From an uncultured Bacilli bacterium (lineage in GTDB: Bacteria; Bacillota_I; Bacilli_A; RFN20; CAG-826), in assembly GCA_934725985.1 (NCBI GenBank), contig CAKVCX010000001.1, positions 558,001-622,000 on the forward strand: 64,000 bases of DNA. Reading direction: 5' to 3'. The notes under the pieces are model-generated. The model saw only the letters and a list, made by a program, of their open reading frames with translations, was not told where the DNA came from and ran no database searches. Of the stretch, positions 52,826-62,186 are shown one piece after another. The position numbers and the translations under genes are program-made. Position 1 is the stretch's first letter. Each line of letters starts with the position of its first letter.

Positions 52826-54834
52826 TGAATAAAGAAGAAGCAATTAAAAGAAGAGATTACTTATCTGAGCATTTGGATAAATGGACATATGAATATTATG
52901 TTTTAGATAATCCTAGTGTCGATGATGCTACTTTCGATCGATACATGAATGAATTGATTCTTTTGGAAAAGGAATTTCCTGATATTAAGTTAGCCACCTC
53001 TCCAACGAATAGAGTAGGCGGGCAAGTTGCAAAAGAATTTAAAAAAATACCCCATAAGCGTTTAATGCTTTCCTTAGGCAATGTCTATAACGAGGATGAA
53101 ATCGCAGATTTTGATAGGAAAATAAGTGACGTTACCCACGAAAAGACAAATGTATATGTCGGCGAAGTGAAAATCGATGGTCTGGGCATGAGTTTAATTT
53201 ATGAAAATGGAGAACTCCAATATGCCGTTACCCGTGGTGACGGAGTAATGGGGGAGGATGTCACTCAAAATGTCATAACGATTAAGTCTATCCCACTAAG
53301 AGTTAAGGAAAAAAGGCCATTTGAAGTTAGAGGTGAGGTCTTTATGCCCAAATCTTCTCTTGAAGTCTTAAATAAAGATAGAAAAGAAAAAGGTTTGCCT
53401 CTTTTTGCCAATGCTAGAAACGCCGCCGCAGGCAGTGTTAGAAATTTAGACTCAAGCGTGGCTTCTTCTAGAAAGCTCGATGCTTTTTGGTATTACTTAG
53501 TTAACGCTAGAGAATTAGGGATATCTTCTCATTCAAAAGCTCTAGATTATTTAGATGAATTAGGGTTTAAGACAAATCACGAAAGAAAAGTGCTACACGG
53601 GGTTAGCGAAATGGTTTCATACGTTAATGAATACACCTTAAAAAGAGAATCTTTGCCCTATGATATCGATGGTTTAGTTTTCAAGGTGGACAATTTAAAC
53701 GAATATGATGATATAGGTTATACAGCCAAAACACCAAAATGGGCAGTTGCCTATAAATTCCCTCCATTAGAAGTAAGGACGCGTTTACTTGACATTGCTT
53801 TAACCGTAGGAAGAACGGGAAGAATTACTCCAAATGCTATTTTAGAGCCCGTCAGGGTTGCTGGCTCTTTAGTTCAAAGAGCTACTTTAAATAATGAAGA
53901 TTTTATAAAAGATAAGGGGTTAATGATTGGCGATATAGTTTCTTTAAGAAAAGCAGCCGATGTCATCCCTGAAGTTGTTAGACCAATAGTAGAAGAACGA
54001 GATGGAACTCAAAAAGAATTCGTTATGCCTTCTATTTGTCCAATTTGCAAAGGCCCATTAACTAAAGTTCAAGGTTTGCATTATTGCTTGAATACAGATT
54101 GTCCTTCGAGAAAAATCGAGGGGATTATTCATTTTGCAAGTAGGGATGCGATGGATATTGATGGTATGGGTGACCGGGTTGTTGAAGAGTTTTTTGCCGA
54201 AGGTTTCTTAAAAGATATTCCAGACGTGTATTTGCTTTCTAACCATGCTGAAGAAATAAAGGAATTGGATGGTTGGAGCAATAAATCCATTTCTTCCTTG
54301 ATTTCTGCTATAGACGTATCTAAATCGAGATCTTTAGAAAGATTATTATTTGGATTAGGGATAAAAGAAGTTGGCTCAAAAACAGCAAAAATATTGGCTA
54401 AGCAATATAAAAATTTGATTAATTTCTATACTGCAAGCGAGGAAAATTATTTGTCAATTCCAACTATTGGCCCGGTTTGTGCGAAAGCTTTATATGATTA
54501 TTTCCATGATGAAAAAAATCGCGAATTGATTTCTAGGTTAGAATCTTATGGAGTTAATTTTTCTTATACGGGAGAAGACGAGGTCGATGTCAATTCTTAT
54601 TTTTACAATAAGACGGTTGTTTTAACAGGTTCCCTCGTAAAATATTCTAGGAGTGAATTGACCGAAATTCTAGAAGGGATTGGAGCTAAAGTAGCAGGAT
54701 CGGTTTCTAAAAAGACCGATTGTGTAATTGTTGGAAGCGATGCTGGCTCCAAATTAGAAAAAGCAAAACAGCTAGGCATAACAATAATGGATGAAGAAGA
54801 GGCTCTTTCCCATCTAGGGAAAATAGGCCAATAA
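52825..54834 (+). CDS. ligA: NAD-dependent DNA ligase
   Basis: 669 residues. The adenylation domain has the active lysine in VGEVKIDGLGMSLIYENGEL, followed by AVTRGDGVMGEDVTQNV and FEVRGEVFMP. Then come the OB fold (VAYKFPPLEVRTRLLDI), the zinc finger (CPICKGPLTKVQGLHYCLNTDC), helix-hairpin-helix repeats and a BRCT domain (KTVVLTGSLVKYSRSELTEIL). It seals nicks in replication and repair. ATG 52825 fits GGAGG eleven bases upstream; a TTG one codon earlier is in frame. Confidence 0.97.
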   Translation: MNKEEAIKRRDYLSEHLDKWTYEYYVLDNPSVDDATFDRYMNELILLEKEFPDIKLATSPTNRVGGQVAKEFKKIPHKRLMLSLGNVYNEDEIADFDRKISDVTHEKTNVYVGEVKIDGLGMSLIYENGELQYAVTRGDGVMGEDVTQNVITIKSIPLRVKEKRPFEVRGEVFMPKSSLEVLNKDRKEKGLPLFANARNAAAGSVRNLDSSVASSRKLDAFWYYLVNARELGISSHSKALDYLDELGFKTNHERKVLHGVSEMVSYVNEYTLKRESLPYDIDGLVFKVDNLNEYDDIGYTAKTPKWAVAYKFPPLEVRTRLLDIALTVGRTGRITPNAILEPVRVAGSLVQRATLNNEDFIKDKGLMIGDIVSLRKAADVIPEVVRPIVEERDGTQKEFVMPSICPICKGPLTKVQGLHYCLNTDCPSRKIEGIIHFASRDAMDIDGMGDRVVEEFFAEGFLKDIPDVYLLSNHAEEIKELDGWSNKSISSLISAIDVSKSRSLERLLFGLGIKEVGSKTAKILAKQYKNLINFYTASEENYLSIPTIGPVCAKALYDYFHDEKNRELISRLESYGVNFSYTGEDEVDVNSYFYNKTVVLTGSLVKYSRSELTEILEGIGAKVAGSVSKKTDCVIVGSDAGSKLEKAKQLGITIMDEEEALSHLGKIGQ

Positions 54835-54863
54835 GGTTTATACTAATGTAGAAAGGCTGATTT

Positions 54864-55160
54864 ATGAAGGAAATAACAAAAGATGTATTAAAAGATGCCG
54901 CGAATAGGCTTTTGTTTACTATGAGCGATGAAGAAATAGACACGCTTTATGAAGAATTTGACATTTTAACCAAACAAATGGACATCATTGGGGAAATTAA
55001 AGGGCTCGAAGAGTGCGAGCCTATGACTTTCCCTTTCGAATGCTCGACTTCTTATTTAAGGGAAGATATCCCTTCAGAACCTTTGCCTAGGGATGAGGCT
55101 TTAAAAAACGCTGCCTCAAAAATGGATGGGCAAATAAAATTGCCAAAGGTGGTGCAATAA
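54864..55160 (+). CDS. gatC: Asp-tRNA(Asn)/Glu-tRNA(Gln) amidotransferase subunit C
   Basis: 98 residues of GatC: DVLKDAANRLLFTMSDEEID, then a central linker, then the conserved end REDIPSEPLPRDEALKNAAS. GatC bridges GatA and GatB in the complex that converts misacylated Glu-tRNA(Gln) to Gln-tRNA(Gln). Since asnS is present, the Gln route is the main need here. AGAAAGGC precedes the start and gatA follows after one base. Confidence 0.93.
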   Translation: MKEITKDVLKDAANRLLFTMSDEEIDTLYEEFDILTKQMDIIGEIKGLEECEPMTFPFECSTSYLREDIPSEPLPRDEALKNAASKMDGQIKLPKVVQ

Positions 55161-55161
55161 T

Positions 55162-56631
55162 ATGTCAATTTTAGATAGAACAATTGCTGAGATACATTCT
55201 AGTCTAATTAAAGGGGAAACTACTCCTTTAGAGCTAACTAAGGAAGCCATAAAAAGAGCCAAAGAAAATAACGATAACGCGATTGAGATTTTAAATGAAG
55301 ATGAGGCTTTAGAATTCGCTTCTAGTCTAAAAGAAGTGGAAGTTGATAATCCTTTATGGGGAATTCCTTATTTTTGCAAGGATAATTTTTCTACAAAAGG
55401 TTTGCAAACAACAGCTTCTAGCAACATTTTAAATGGATATATTCCCCTTTTTGATGCTACTGTTGTTGCAAAATTAAAAGAGAAAAAAGCCATTTTAATT
55501 GGAAAATCTACTCTAGATGAACTTGCAATGGGAGGAACTGGTACCACTGGCCATAAAGGAAAAACATTTAACCCATATGATAAAACTCATACTAGAATGG
55601 TTGGCGGATCTAGTTGCGGTTCAGCCTCGTTAGTAGCATCTAATGTTGTTCCTTTTTCTACTGGAAGCGATACAGGTGATTCAATTAGAAAGCCTGCTTC
55701 TTTTGCAGGGCTAGTTGGAATGAAGCCGACTTGGGGAAGAATTTCTAGGTTTGGCTTATTTCCTTTTGCTCCTAGTTTAGACCATGTAGGCTATTTTACT
55801 CGTTCTGTCTTAGATAGTGCCATTTTATTAAATGCTTTAGCAGGAAGAGATGAAAAAGATTCAACTTCTAGTTTGGAAAAAACAGAAGAGTATACTTTTC
55901 ATATCAATGATTCTATTAAAGGAAAAAAAATCGCAGTCATTAAAGAAATATTGGATTCCATATCTGATAAATATCTTCTTTCTTCTTTTTCTAAAGCCGT
56001 CGAAAAACTAAAAGAAGAAGGGGCGATTGTTGACTATGTCAGTTTTCCTTCGGATTTATTAAAGGCCATTTATCCAGTCTATATAGTTATTTCTTGTGCC
56101 GAGGCTACTAGCAACGATGCTAATCTAGATGGCATAAAATTTGGTCCTAATTATGGCGGGTCTTCTTATCAAGAGGTTATGAGTAATGCTAGGACAAAAG
56201 GTTTTAGCGAATTAATCAAAAGAAGATTTGTTATCGGTAGTTTTGCCTTGATGAGAGAAAATCAAGACGAATTGTTTTTAAGAGCTCAAAAAATAAGAAG
56301 GAAGATAGTTGATAAAACTAATGAGATTTTAGCCAAATATGATGCTATTTTTGCTCCAGCTGCCCCTAGTATAGCCCCTAAGTTTATTGATAGTGGTGAT
56401 AAGTTATCTAGTGAATATTTAATCGCGGACAATTATCTAGCAATCGGTAACTTTGCCGGCCTTCCATCTATCACTTTGCCTTTAACTAAAAAGAATGGCT
56501 TACCAATCGGAGTAAACTTTACAACTAGAAAATTTGAAGAATCTTTGCTCTTTAATATTGCTAATAAATTCGAGGAAATAAGTGGATTACCTAATTTAAG
56601 TATCAATGACAATAAGGAGGGAAACCTATGA
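55162..56631 (+). CDS. gatA: Asp-tRNA(Asn)/Glu-tRNA(Gln) amidotransferase subunit A
   Basis: 489-residue amidase. The catalytic lysine is K73 (PYFCKDNF), the cis-serine lies in MVGGSSCGSASLVA (S150/S151) and the nucleophile is S174 in TGSDTGDSIRKPASF. The amidase signature is atypical: GGSSCGS instead of GGSSGGS, and TGDS instead of TGGS. I recall the TGDS form from mycoplasma GatA, which supports a Mollicutes-like affinity. It releases ammonia from glutamine for GatB. It overlaps gatB by four bases. Confidence 0.94.
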   Translation: MSILDRTIAEIHSSLIKGETTPLELTKEAIKRAKENNDNAIEILNEDEALEFASSLKEVEVDNPLWGIPYFCKDNFSTKGLQTTASSNILNGYIPLFDATVVAKLKEKKAILIGKSTLDELAMGGTGTTGHKGKTFNPYDKTHTRMVGGSSCGSASLVASNVVPFSTGSDTGDSIRKPASFAGLVGMKPTWGRISRFGLFPFAPSLDHVGYFTRSVLDSAILLNALAGRDEKDSTSSLEKTEEYTFHINDSIKGKKIAVIKEILDSISDKYLLSSFSKAVEKLKEEGAIVDYVSFPSDLLKAIYPVYIVISCAEATSNDANLDGIKFGPNYGGSSYQEVMSNARTKGFSELIKRRFVIGSFALMRENQDELFLRAQKIRRKIVDKTNEILAKYDAIFAPAAPSIAPKFIDSGDKLSSEYLIADNYLAIGNFAGLPSITLPLTKKNGLPIGVNFTTRKFEESLLFNIANKFEEISGLPNLSINDNKEGNL

Positions 56632-58055
56632 ATTTTGAACCAGTAATCGGACTTGAAATCCATGTCCAGATGAAAACAAAATCAAAAATGTTTTCTTCTT
56701 CTCCTAATTCTTTTTCTAGAAGCCCTAACACCGAAGTAACTCCTTTTGATATGGCTTTCCCTGGTACAATGCCAGTAGTTAATAAACAGGCAGTTATAAA
56801 TGCCATAAGAGTTGCTAATGCCTTGCATATGGAAATAGACCATACGTTGCATTTTGATAGGAAGAATTATTTCTATGCCGATTTGCCTAAGGGTTTCCAA
56901 ATTACTCAGCAAAGAAGACCTATTGGCCGTAACGGTTATTTAATTATTAAAGATAAAGACGGCAATGATAAAAGAATAGGCATAGAACGAATCCATATGG
57001 AAGAGGATACTTGCAAACAGCTTCATTTTGTCGATTATTCTCTTCTTGATTACAATAGGGCTGGGACTCCATTAGTAGAAATTGTTTCTTATCCAGAATT
57101 AAGATCTGGTATAGAAGCTAGCCATTATGTAGAAGCCATTAGAAATATCGTTGTTTATTCTTTAACTAGCGATGGCAAGATGGAAGAAGGTTCGTTAAGA
57201 GTTGATGTCAATGTTTCTTTAAGACCATATGGGTCAAATGCTTTTGGGACTAAAGTTGAACTGAAAAACTTAAACTCCATAAAGAATATTGAGCTTGCCT
57301 TGGACTATGAAATCGAAAGGCAAAGTGCAATTTTACTTAGCGGAGGGAAAGTGGAGCAAGAAACTAGAAGGTTTGACGAAGCTAGCGGCAAATCCGTTTT
57401 AATGAGAAAGAAGACGGATGTGGTCGACTATAAATATTTTGAAGAACCAAATATTACTCCTATTAAACTATCTAATGAATTTATAGAAAATGCTATTTCT
57501 TCTTGCCCTGAATTATATGATTCTAAAAAAGAAAGATATTTATCCTATGGCTTAAGCGAAAAAGATGCGGAAATAATCCTTTCTTCTTTGCCTATGTCTT
57601 CTTATTTTGAGAAATGCCTTGTCGATAAGAGATTAGGCAAAACCATTGCCAATTTCTTGATAGTAGAAGTTAATTCTTATTTGAATAAGAAGGGCATGGA
57701 TATTTCTTCTTTTTCTTTCTCTAGCGAAAACCTAGCTAAATTGGCTTTGATGCAAGAAGAAGGGTTTAGTCATAAGCAATGCAGTGACATCTTATTCTAC
57801 TGTTTAGATAATAATGTAAGCATAGAAGATGCTAAAACTGCCCTTCATATAGAAAAGCAAAGCAATGATGCAGGAGAAATTTTGCCTTTGATAAACGAAG
57901 TCCTTGATTCCAATCCTCAATCTATTATTGATTTTAAAGGAGGAAACGGGCGTGCCATAGGATATCTTATTGGCCAGGTTATGAAAAAGGGAAAAGGGAA
58001 GATTAATCCTAGTTTAGTTGCTAAAATAATGAATGAGGAAATTAAGAAAAGATAA
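56628..58055 (+). CDS. gatB: Asp-tRNA(Asn)/Glu-tRNA(Gln) amidotransferase subunit B
   Basis: 475 residues. VIGLEIHVQMKTKSKMFSS, FPGTMPVVNKQAVINAIRVA, FDRKNYFYADLPKGFQITQ, ERIHMEEDTCKQLHF, SLLDYNRAGTPLVEIVSYPE and the C-terminal YqeY-like tail region are all present. GatB activates the misacylated tRNA with ATP and transfers ammonia from GatA. It shares an ATGA overlap with gatA. Confidence 0.96.
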   Translation: MNFEPVIGLEIHVQMKTKSKMFSSSPNSFSRSPNTEVTPFDMAFPGTMPVVNKQAVINAIRVANALHMEIDHTLHFDRKNYFYADLPKGFQITQQRRPIGRNGYLIIKDKDGNDKRIGIERIHMEEDTCKQLHFVDYSLLDYNRAGTPLVEIVSYPELRSGIEASHYVEAIRNIVVYSLTSDGKMEEGSLRVDVNVSLRPYGSNAFGTKVELKNLNSIKNIELALDYEIERQSAILLSGGKVEQETRRFDEASGKSVLMRKKTDVVDYKYFEEPNITPIKLSNEFIENAISSCPELYDSKKERYLSYGLSEKDAEIILSSLPMSSYFEKCLVDKRLGKTIANFLIVEVNSYLNKKGMDISSFSFSSENLAKLALMQEEGFSHKQCSDILFYCLDNNVSIEDAKTALHIEKQSNDAGEILPLINEVLDSNPQSIIDFKGGNGRAIGYLIGQVMKKGKGKINPSLVAKIMNEEIKKR

Positions 58056-58059
58056 TTTT

Positions 58060-58821
58060 ATGGAAAAAGAGATTGCCGAATTAAAACAATATCTAAAAGA
58101 TGTCTCTTCTTTTTCCTTGCCTAAATATAAAGAACTTCCTGGTGTTGAACTTTACATGGAACAAGTCCTTAAATTCATAAACGGGGCTTTGCAAATTCTT
58201 TCTCCAAGCGAAGAAAGACAGCTTACCTCCTTTATGGTTAATAATTATGTGAAAGCCAAGATGGTTTCTGAACCCATTAAAAAGAAATATTCTCGTGACC
58301 AAATTGGCTATTTGATGGCCATTTGTTTAATGAAAAGCACGATTTCGATGTCTGATATGTCTTTGCTTCTTGAACTAGATAAAGGAATATCCACCGATAA
58401 AGGCAAACTTTATGCTTTCTTTTGCGAGCTTGAGACTTCTATCTTAAGCGAGGCTAGTAATAAAATATCTACTAAAGTCGATCAAATTGGCAAAAGATTT
58501 AAAGTAGAAAAGAAAACAAACAAAGAGAAGGCTATCAATTCAGCTAGAGATGGCTTAGGCTTATTGGCGCTTAGGCTAGCAATTTCTAGCCAAGCTAATA
58601 AACTATTAAGCGATTATATTATTTCTTTGTTAAGAAAAGAGCTCCATAGCGAGACGGCTTCTAAGGAAATTACTCCTTCTAGTCATGAACTAAAACATGA
58701 AGCCATAATTGGGGAAAAAGAAGCTAGGCGTCTAGCGGAGGCTAAAAACGAACAAGCCAAGGCAAATGCAAAAAAATCAATGAATACAAAACAAAAAAAT
58801 AAAAAGGAGAAAAAACAATGA
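58060..58821 (+). CDS. DUF1836 domain protein (putative regulator)
   Basis: 253 residues, mostly helical. Residues about 15-120 match DUF1836: LPGVELYMEQVLKFINGALQ, LTSFMVNNYVKAKMVSEPIK, KKYSRDQIGYLMAICLMKST and SMSDMSLLLEL. This is a MerR-like helix-turn-helix family of unknown targets. A lysine-rich C-terminal tail follows. ATG 58060 is four bases after the gatB stop and better placed than a codon inside gatB (58033). It overlaps galE by four bases, linking gat and galE in one transcript. Confidence 0.75.
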   Translation: MEKEIAELKQYLKDVSSFSLPKYKELPGVELYMEQVLKFINGALQILSPSEERQLTSFMVNNYVKAKMVSEPIKKKYSRDQIGYLMAICLMKSTISMSDMSLLLELDKGISTDKGKLYAFFCELETSILSEASNKISTKVDQIGKRFKVEKKTNKEKAINSARDGLGLLALRLAISSQANKLLSDYIISLLRKELHSETASKEITPSSHELKHEAIIGEKEARRLAEAKNEQAKANAKKSMNTKQKNKKEKKQ

Positions 58822-59828
58822 GAGTATTAGTTACTGGTGGGACTGGGTTTATCGGAAGCGAGACCGTTATTGCCTTAATTGAAAAAGGACATGATGTCTG
58901 TATTGTCGATAATCTTTATAATTCTAAAAAAGAGGTAGTGGATAGAATAAAAACCATTACGGGTGTCAAACCTACTTTTTTTGAAGTCGATTGCTGCGAT
59001 TTAGCTGCTTTTAGAAAAGTATTTGAAAACGAAAAGTTTGATGCGGTTATTCATTTTGCCGGTTTAAAAGCCGTTGGCGAAAGCGTTTCAAAACCTGTCG
59101 AATATTATTCAAATAATTTGGTTTCTACTTGTAATTTGCTTTCTTTAATGAAAGAGTTCGGGGTTAAAAATCTAGTGTTTTCTTCTAGCGCGACCGTATA
59201 TGGGGTTCCCGATAGAGTTCCCTTAAAAGAAACTGACCCGGTTAAATCTGCTACCAATCCATATGGCGAAACAAAAGTCATGATCGAAAGAATCATTACC
59301 GATTTTTGCAAAGCCGATAAGAGCATGAATGCTGCTTTGCTTCGTTATTTTAATCCAATCGGTGCTCATCCTTCTGGTTTGCTTGGCGAAGATCCTAATG
59401 GTATTCCAAATAACCTAATGCCATATATTTGCCAAGTTGCAATTGGAAAGCTTAAATATCTTCGCGTTTATGGCGATGATTATAAGACAATAGATGGTAC
59501 GGGGGTTAGGGATTATATTCATGTTTTAGATTTAGCTCAAGGACATGTCGCGACTTTAAATAAGTTAGAGGAAAACCCTGGTTTAGTCATTTATAATTTA
59601 GGCACCGGAAAAGGGACTTCGGTTTTGCAAATGGTTCATGCTTTTGAAGAAGCAAATGGAGTAAAAATACCATATCAAATAGAAGCTAGGCGTCCTGGTG
59701 ATGTCGATGAAAACTATGCTCAATGCGATAAAGCCAAAAACGAATTGCATTGGGTTGCTAAGTATAATGTTGTCGACGCATGTCGCGATGCTTATAATTT
59801 CCAAAAGAAAAATCCCAATGGAATTTAA
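58818..59828 (+). CDS. galE: UDP-glucose 4-epimerase
   Basis: 336-residue extended short-chain dehydrogenase. NAD site VLVTGGTGFIGSETVIAL, then IHFAGLKAVGESVSKPVEYY, the Ser and YxxxK in SSSATVYG and NPYGETKVM, and RYFNPIGAHPSG, GTGVRDYIHVLDLAQGH. It interconverts UDP-glucose and UDP-galactose, or the N-acetyl forms, for surface glycans. It ends the pcrA-ligA-gat-DUF1836 operon and is followed by a terminator. Confidence 0.95.
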   Translation: MRVLVTGGTGFIGSETVIALIEKGHDVCIVDNLYNSKKEVVDRIKTITGVKPTFFEVDCCDLAAFRKVFENEKFDAVIHFAGLKAVGESVSKPVEYYSNNLVSTCNLLSLMKEFGVKNLVFSSSATVYGVPDRVPLKETDPVKSATNPYGETKVMIERIITDFCKADKSMNAALLRYFNPIGAHPSGLLGEDPNGIPNNLMPYICQVAIGKLKYLRVYGDDYKTIDGTGVRDYIHVLDLAQGHVATLNKLEENPGLVIYNLGTGKGTSVLQMVHAFEEANGVKIPYQIEARRPGDVDENYAQCDKAKNELHWVAKYNVVDACRDAYNFQKKNPNGI

Positions 59829-59851
59829 TGTTTATTAAATAACTTCGATTG

Positions 59852-59877
59852 GCCCCTTTTTGGGGCTTATTTTTTTC
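59852..59877 (+). terminator. Intrinsic terminator after galE
   Basis: GCCCC (59852-59856) and GGGGC (59862-59866) around TTTTT, then TTATTTTTTT. Confidence 0.9.
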
Positions 59878-59932
59878 TAGCAATAATAATGCATTCGTTT
59901 AAAATTAAGTTAATTAAAAAAAGGAGATAGCA

Positions 59933-60835
59933 ATGTCTAATATATTTGAATTAAGTTTACCTAGTGGAGAAACCTTAAAAGGGGTCGAATATTTAGCAAA
60001 GAATGCAAAATATAATTTAACAATTCAAACAGGCATGTGCGAACATGCGACTAGATATGAAGAAGCCGCAAAATATTTAAATCAATATGGAATTAATGTT
60101 TTTGTCTTGGATGCTTTTGGGCAAGGACTAAATGCTGAATCTATTGAAAGACAACAAATTTGGCCAATAGATGGTTTTTCTAAAAATGTTGACGGAATTG
60201 CCCTTATGGTTGATAAAGTGAAAGAAAACGGCTTGCCAACAACTCATTTTGGCCATTCTATGGGCTCTTTTATGACTCAATCCTTTATGGAAAGATATCC
60301 AGGGAAGGCTAATAAGATTATTCTTTGCGGGTCAAATGGGGGGCAAAGGATGTTAATGAAATTAGCTTCCTTTTTAGCCAATATAATCGTAAATAAGAAA
60401 AATTTTGAAAAGCCTGTCCCTTTCATTCAAAAGCTTTCATTGGACGCTTATTCTAAATCTATTAAGAATAGAAAGGGTCCAAACGATTGGTTGTCTTACG
60501 ATGAAGAAAATATCGCCGCTTATGAAAAAGATCCTTATTGTGGTGCGTTAAATACCGGTTCATTCTGGAAATACTTTTTAAAGGGTATGTCAAAAATTTG
60601 GGATAAAAAAGAAATGAAAAAAATAGATAAGGATACGTCTATCTTTATAATTGCCGGAAAAGAAGATCCCGTTGGGCAAAATAGCGTCGGCCCAATTTGG
60701 CTTTATGAAACTTATAAAAAATTAGGAATAAAAAATGTCACCATGCGTTTATATGACCATATGAGGCATGAAATTTTTTGCGAAACCGAAAAGGAAATGG
60801 TTTTTAAAGACGTTGCAAATTTTGTAGCGAAGTAA
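59933..60835 (+). CDS. Alpha/beta hydrolase (lysophospholipase-like)
   Basis: 300 residues with the nucleophile elbow G107-H108-S109-M110-G111 in THFGHSMGSFMTQSFMERYP, an acid in FIIAGKEDPVGQN, and a histidine in YDHMRHEIFCE, the full catalytic triad. This matches the serine aminopeptidase S33/monoglyceride lipase group. There is no signal peptide, so it is cytoplasmic. Substrate unknown. AAAAGGAGATAG precedes ATG 59933, and strong terminators lie on both sides. Confidence 0.9.
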   Translation: MSNIFELSLPSGETLKGVEYLAKNAKYNLTIQTGMCEHATRYEEAAKYLNQYGINVFVLDAFGQGLNAESIERQQIWPIDGFSKNVDGIALMVDKVKENGLPTTHFGHSMGSFMTQSFMERYPGKANKIILCGSNGGQRMLMKLASFLANIIVNKKNFEKPVPFIQKLSLDAYSKSIKNRKGPNDWLSYDEENIAAYEKDPYCGALNTGSFWKYFLKGMSKIWDKKEMKKIDKDTSIFIIAGKEDPVGQNSVGPIWLYETYKKLGIKNVTMRLYDHMRHEIFCETEKEMVFKDVANFVAK

Positions 60836-60860
60836 TTTGTTTTTAAATTTAGAAAGAAGA

Positions 60861-60893
60861 GGTTTGATGCAAAAGTGCATCAAATCTTTTTTT
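60861..60893 (+). terminator. Intrinsic terminator after the hydrolase gene
   Basis: GGTTTGATGCA (60861-60871) and TGCATCAAATC (60876-60886), with G-U pairs, around AAAG, then T to 60893. Confidence 0.92.
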
Positions 60894-61090
60894 GTCTAAT
60901 ATGGCATTATTTGAAGTATTTTAGCTTTTTTAGAAGCTTAGTCTAATTGATTTTTTGGCTTCATTTCTATGGTTTTTTCATTTAGTAAAAGTCGAAAGCC
61001 ATCTATTATTAAAAATAACTATATCAAGAAAATGATATAAATAGTGTTACTTTCTTAAAATATTTTCAAATTATAACACTTTTTAAATAA

Positions 61091-61116
61091 CGTTTTCTTT
61101 TCCTTATAGGAAAACG
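61091..61116. promoter_or_regulatory. Nested palindrome upstream of capE
   Basis: CGTTTTC (61091-61097) pairs with GAAAACG (61110-61116), and alternatively TTTTCC (61098-61103) pairs with GGAAAA (61109-61114) around TTATA. It is about 50 bases before capE. It may be an operator or leader hairpin. The rest of the 60894-61166 gap is AT-rich, with no frame or RNA gene I can name; TAATAAT at about 61131 could be a -10 box. Confidence 0.45.
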
Positions 61117-61166
61117 CTTAATCTAGTGAGATAATAATTAAGGAAATTTTAGGAGTAAGTAACAAT

Positions 61167-62186
61167 ATGAGCAGTGTTTTCGATGGGAAAATTCTATTAA
61201 TTACTGGTGGAACGGGGTCTTTTGGACATGCCGTTACTAGAAGATTTCTACATACTGGAATAAAAGAAATTCGTATCCTTTCTCGCGATGAGAAAAAACA
61301 AGATGACATGAGGAAAGAATTTGATGACGATAAACTCAAATTCTATATTGGGGATGTCCGCGATTATAATTCGATTGTAAATGCCTTCAAAGGCGTTGAT
61401 TATGTTTTCTCTGCCGCAGCTTTAAAACAAGTTCCTTCTTGCGAATTTTATCCGTTAGAAGCTACAAAGACTAATGTTTTGGGGTCCGATAATGTAATTA
61501 CTGCTTGTGTTAATAATCATGTAAAAAATGCGGTTTTCCTTTCTACTGACAAAGCAGCTTATCCAATTAATGCAATGGGAATAACCAAGGCTTTAATGGA
61601 AAAAAATGTCATTGCTAGGAGCAGACAATTATTGCCAGGAGACACCGTTCTTTGCTTGACTAGATATGGCAATGTCATGGCAAGTAGAGGTTCTGTCATT
61701 CCTTTATTCCTTGATCAAATTAAAGATAATCGTCCTATAACTGTTACTAATCCTGAAATGACTAGATTCATGATGACGCTTGACGACGCCGTTGATCTTG
61801 TTATGTTTGCTTTCCAACACGCCCATCAAGGCGATTTGTTTGTTCAAAAAGCCCCCGCTGCAACAATAGATACGTTAGCCAAAGCCGTTATTGAATTAAC
61901 CGGTTCAAAAACAGGTATTCAAAACATAGGAACTCGTCATGGTGAAAAATTATATGAAACCCTAGTTACTTCAGAAGAAATGGTTAGGGCCGAAGACCTT
62001 GGGGATTTCTTTAGAATTGCTGCGGATAACCGCGATTTGAATTATGATAAATATTTCTCTAAAGGCGAGCCAAAGATGGACATGATTGAGACTTATAATT
62101 CTCATAATACCAAAAGGCTTGACGTTGAGGGCATGAAGACGTTGTTAAAGAAATTGTCTTTGTTTGGTGGTAGTTGCCGTTCATGA
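61167..62186 (+). CDS. capE: UDP-N-acetylglucosamine 4,6-dehydratase/5-epimerase (CapE/FnlA-like)
   Basis: 339-residue extended SDR. NAD motif ILLITGGTGSFGHAVTRRFL, VRDYNSIVNAFKGVDYVFSA, AALKQVPSCEFYPLEATKTN, STDKAAYPINAMGITKALME and LTRYGNVMASRGSVIPLF. The usual YxxxK tyrosine is Met (AMGITK), as in FlaA1/PseB/CapE-type 4,6-dehydratases. It starts the pathway from UDP-GlcNAc to UDP-N-acetyl-L-fucosamine. TAGGAGTAAG precedes the start; it overlaps capF by four bases. Confidence 0.9.
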   Translation: MSSVFDGKILLITGGTGSFGHAVTRRFLHTGIKEIRILSRDEKKQDDMRKEFDDDKLKFYIGDVRDYNSIVNAFKGVDYVFSAAALKQVPSCEFYPLEATKTNVLGSDNVITACVNNHVKNAVFLSTDKAAYPINAMGITKALMEKNVIARSRQLLPGDTVLCLTRYGNVMASRGSVIPLFLDQIKDNRPITVTNPEMTRFMMTLDDAVDLVMFAFQHAHQGDLFVQKAPAATIDTLAKAVIELTGSKTGIQNIGTRHGEKLYETLVTSEEMVRAEDLGDFFRIAADNRDLNYDKYFSKGEPKMDMIETYNSHNTKRLDVEGMKTLLKKLSLFGGSCRS

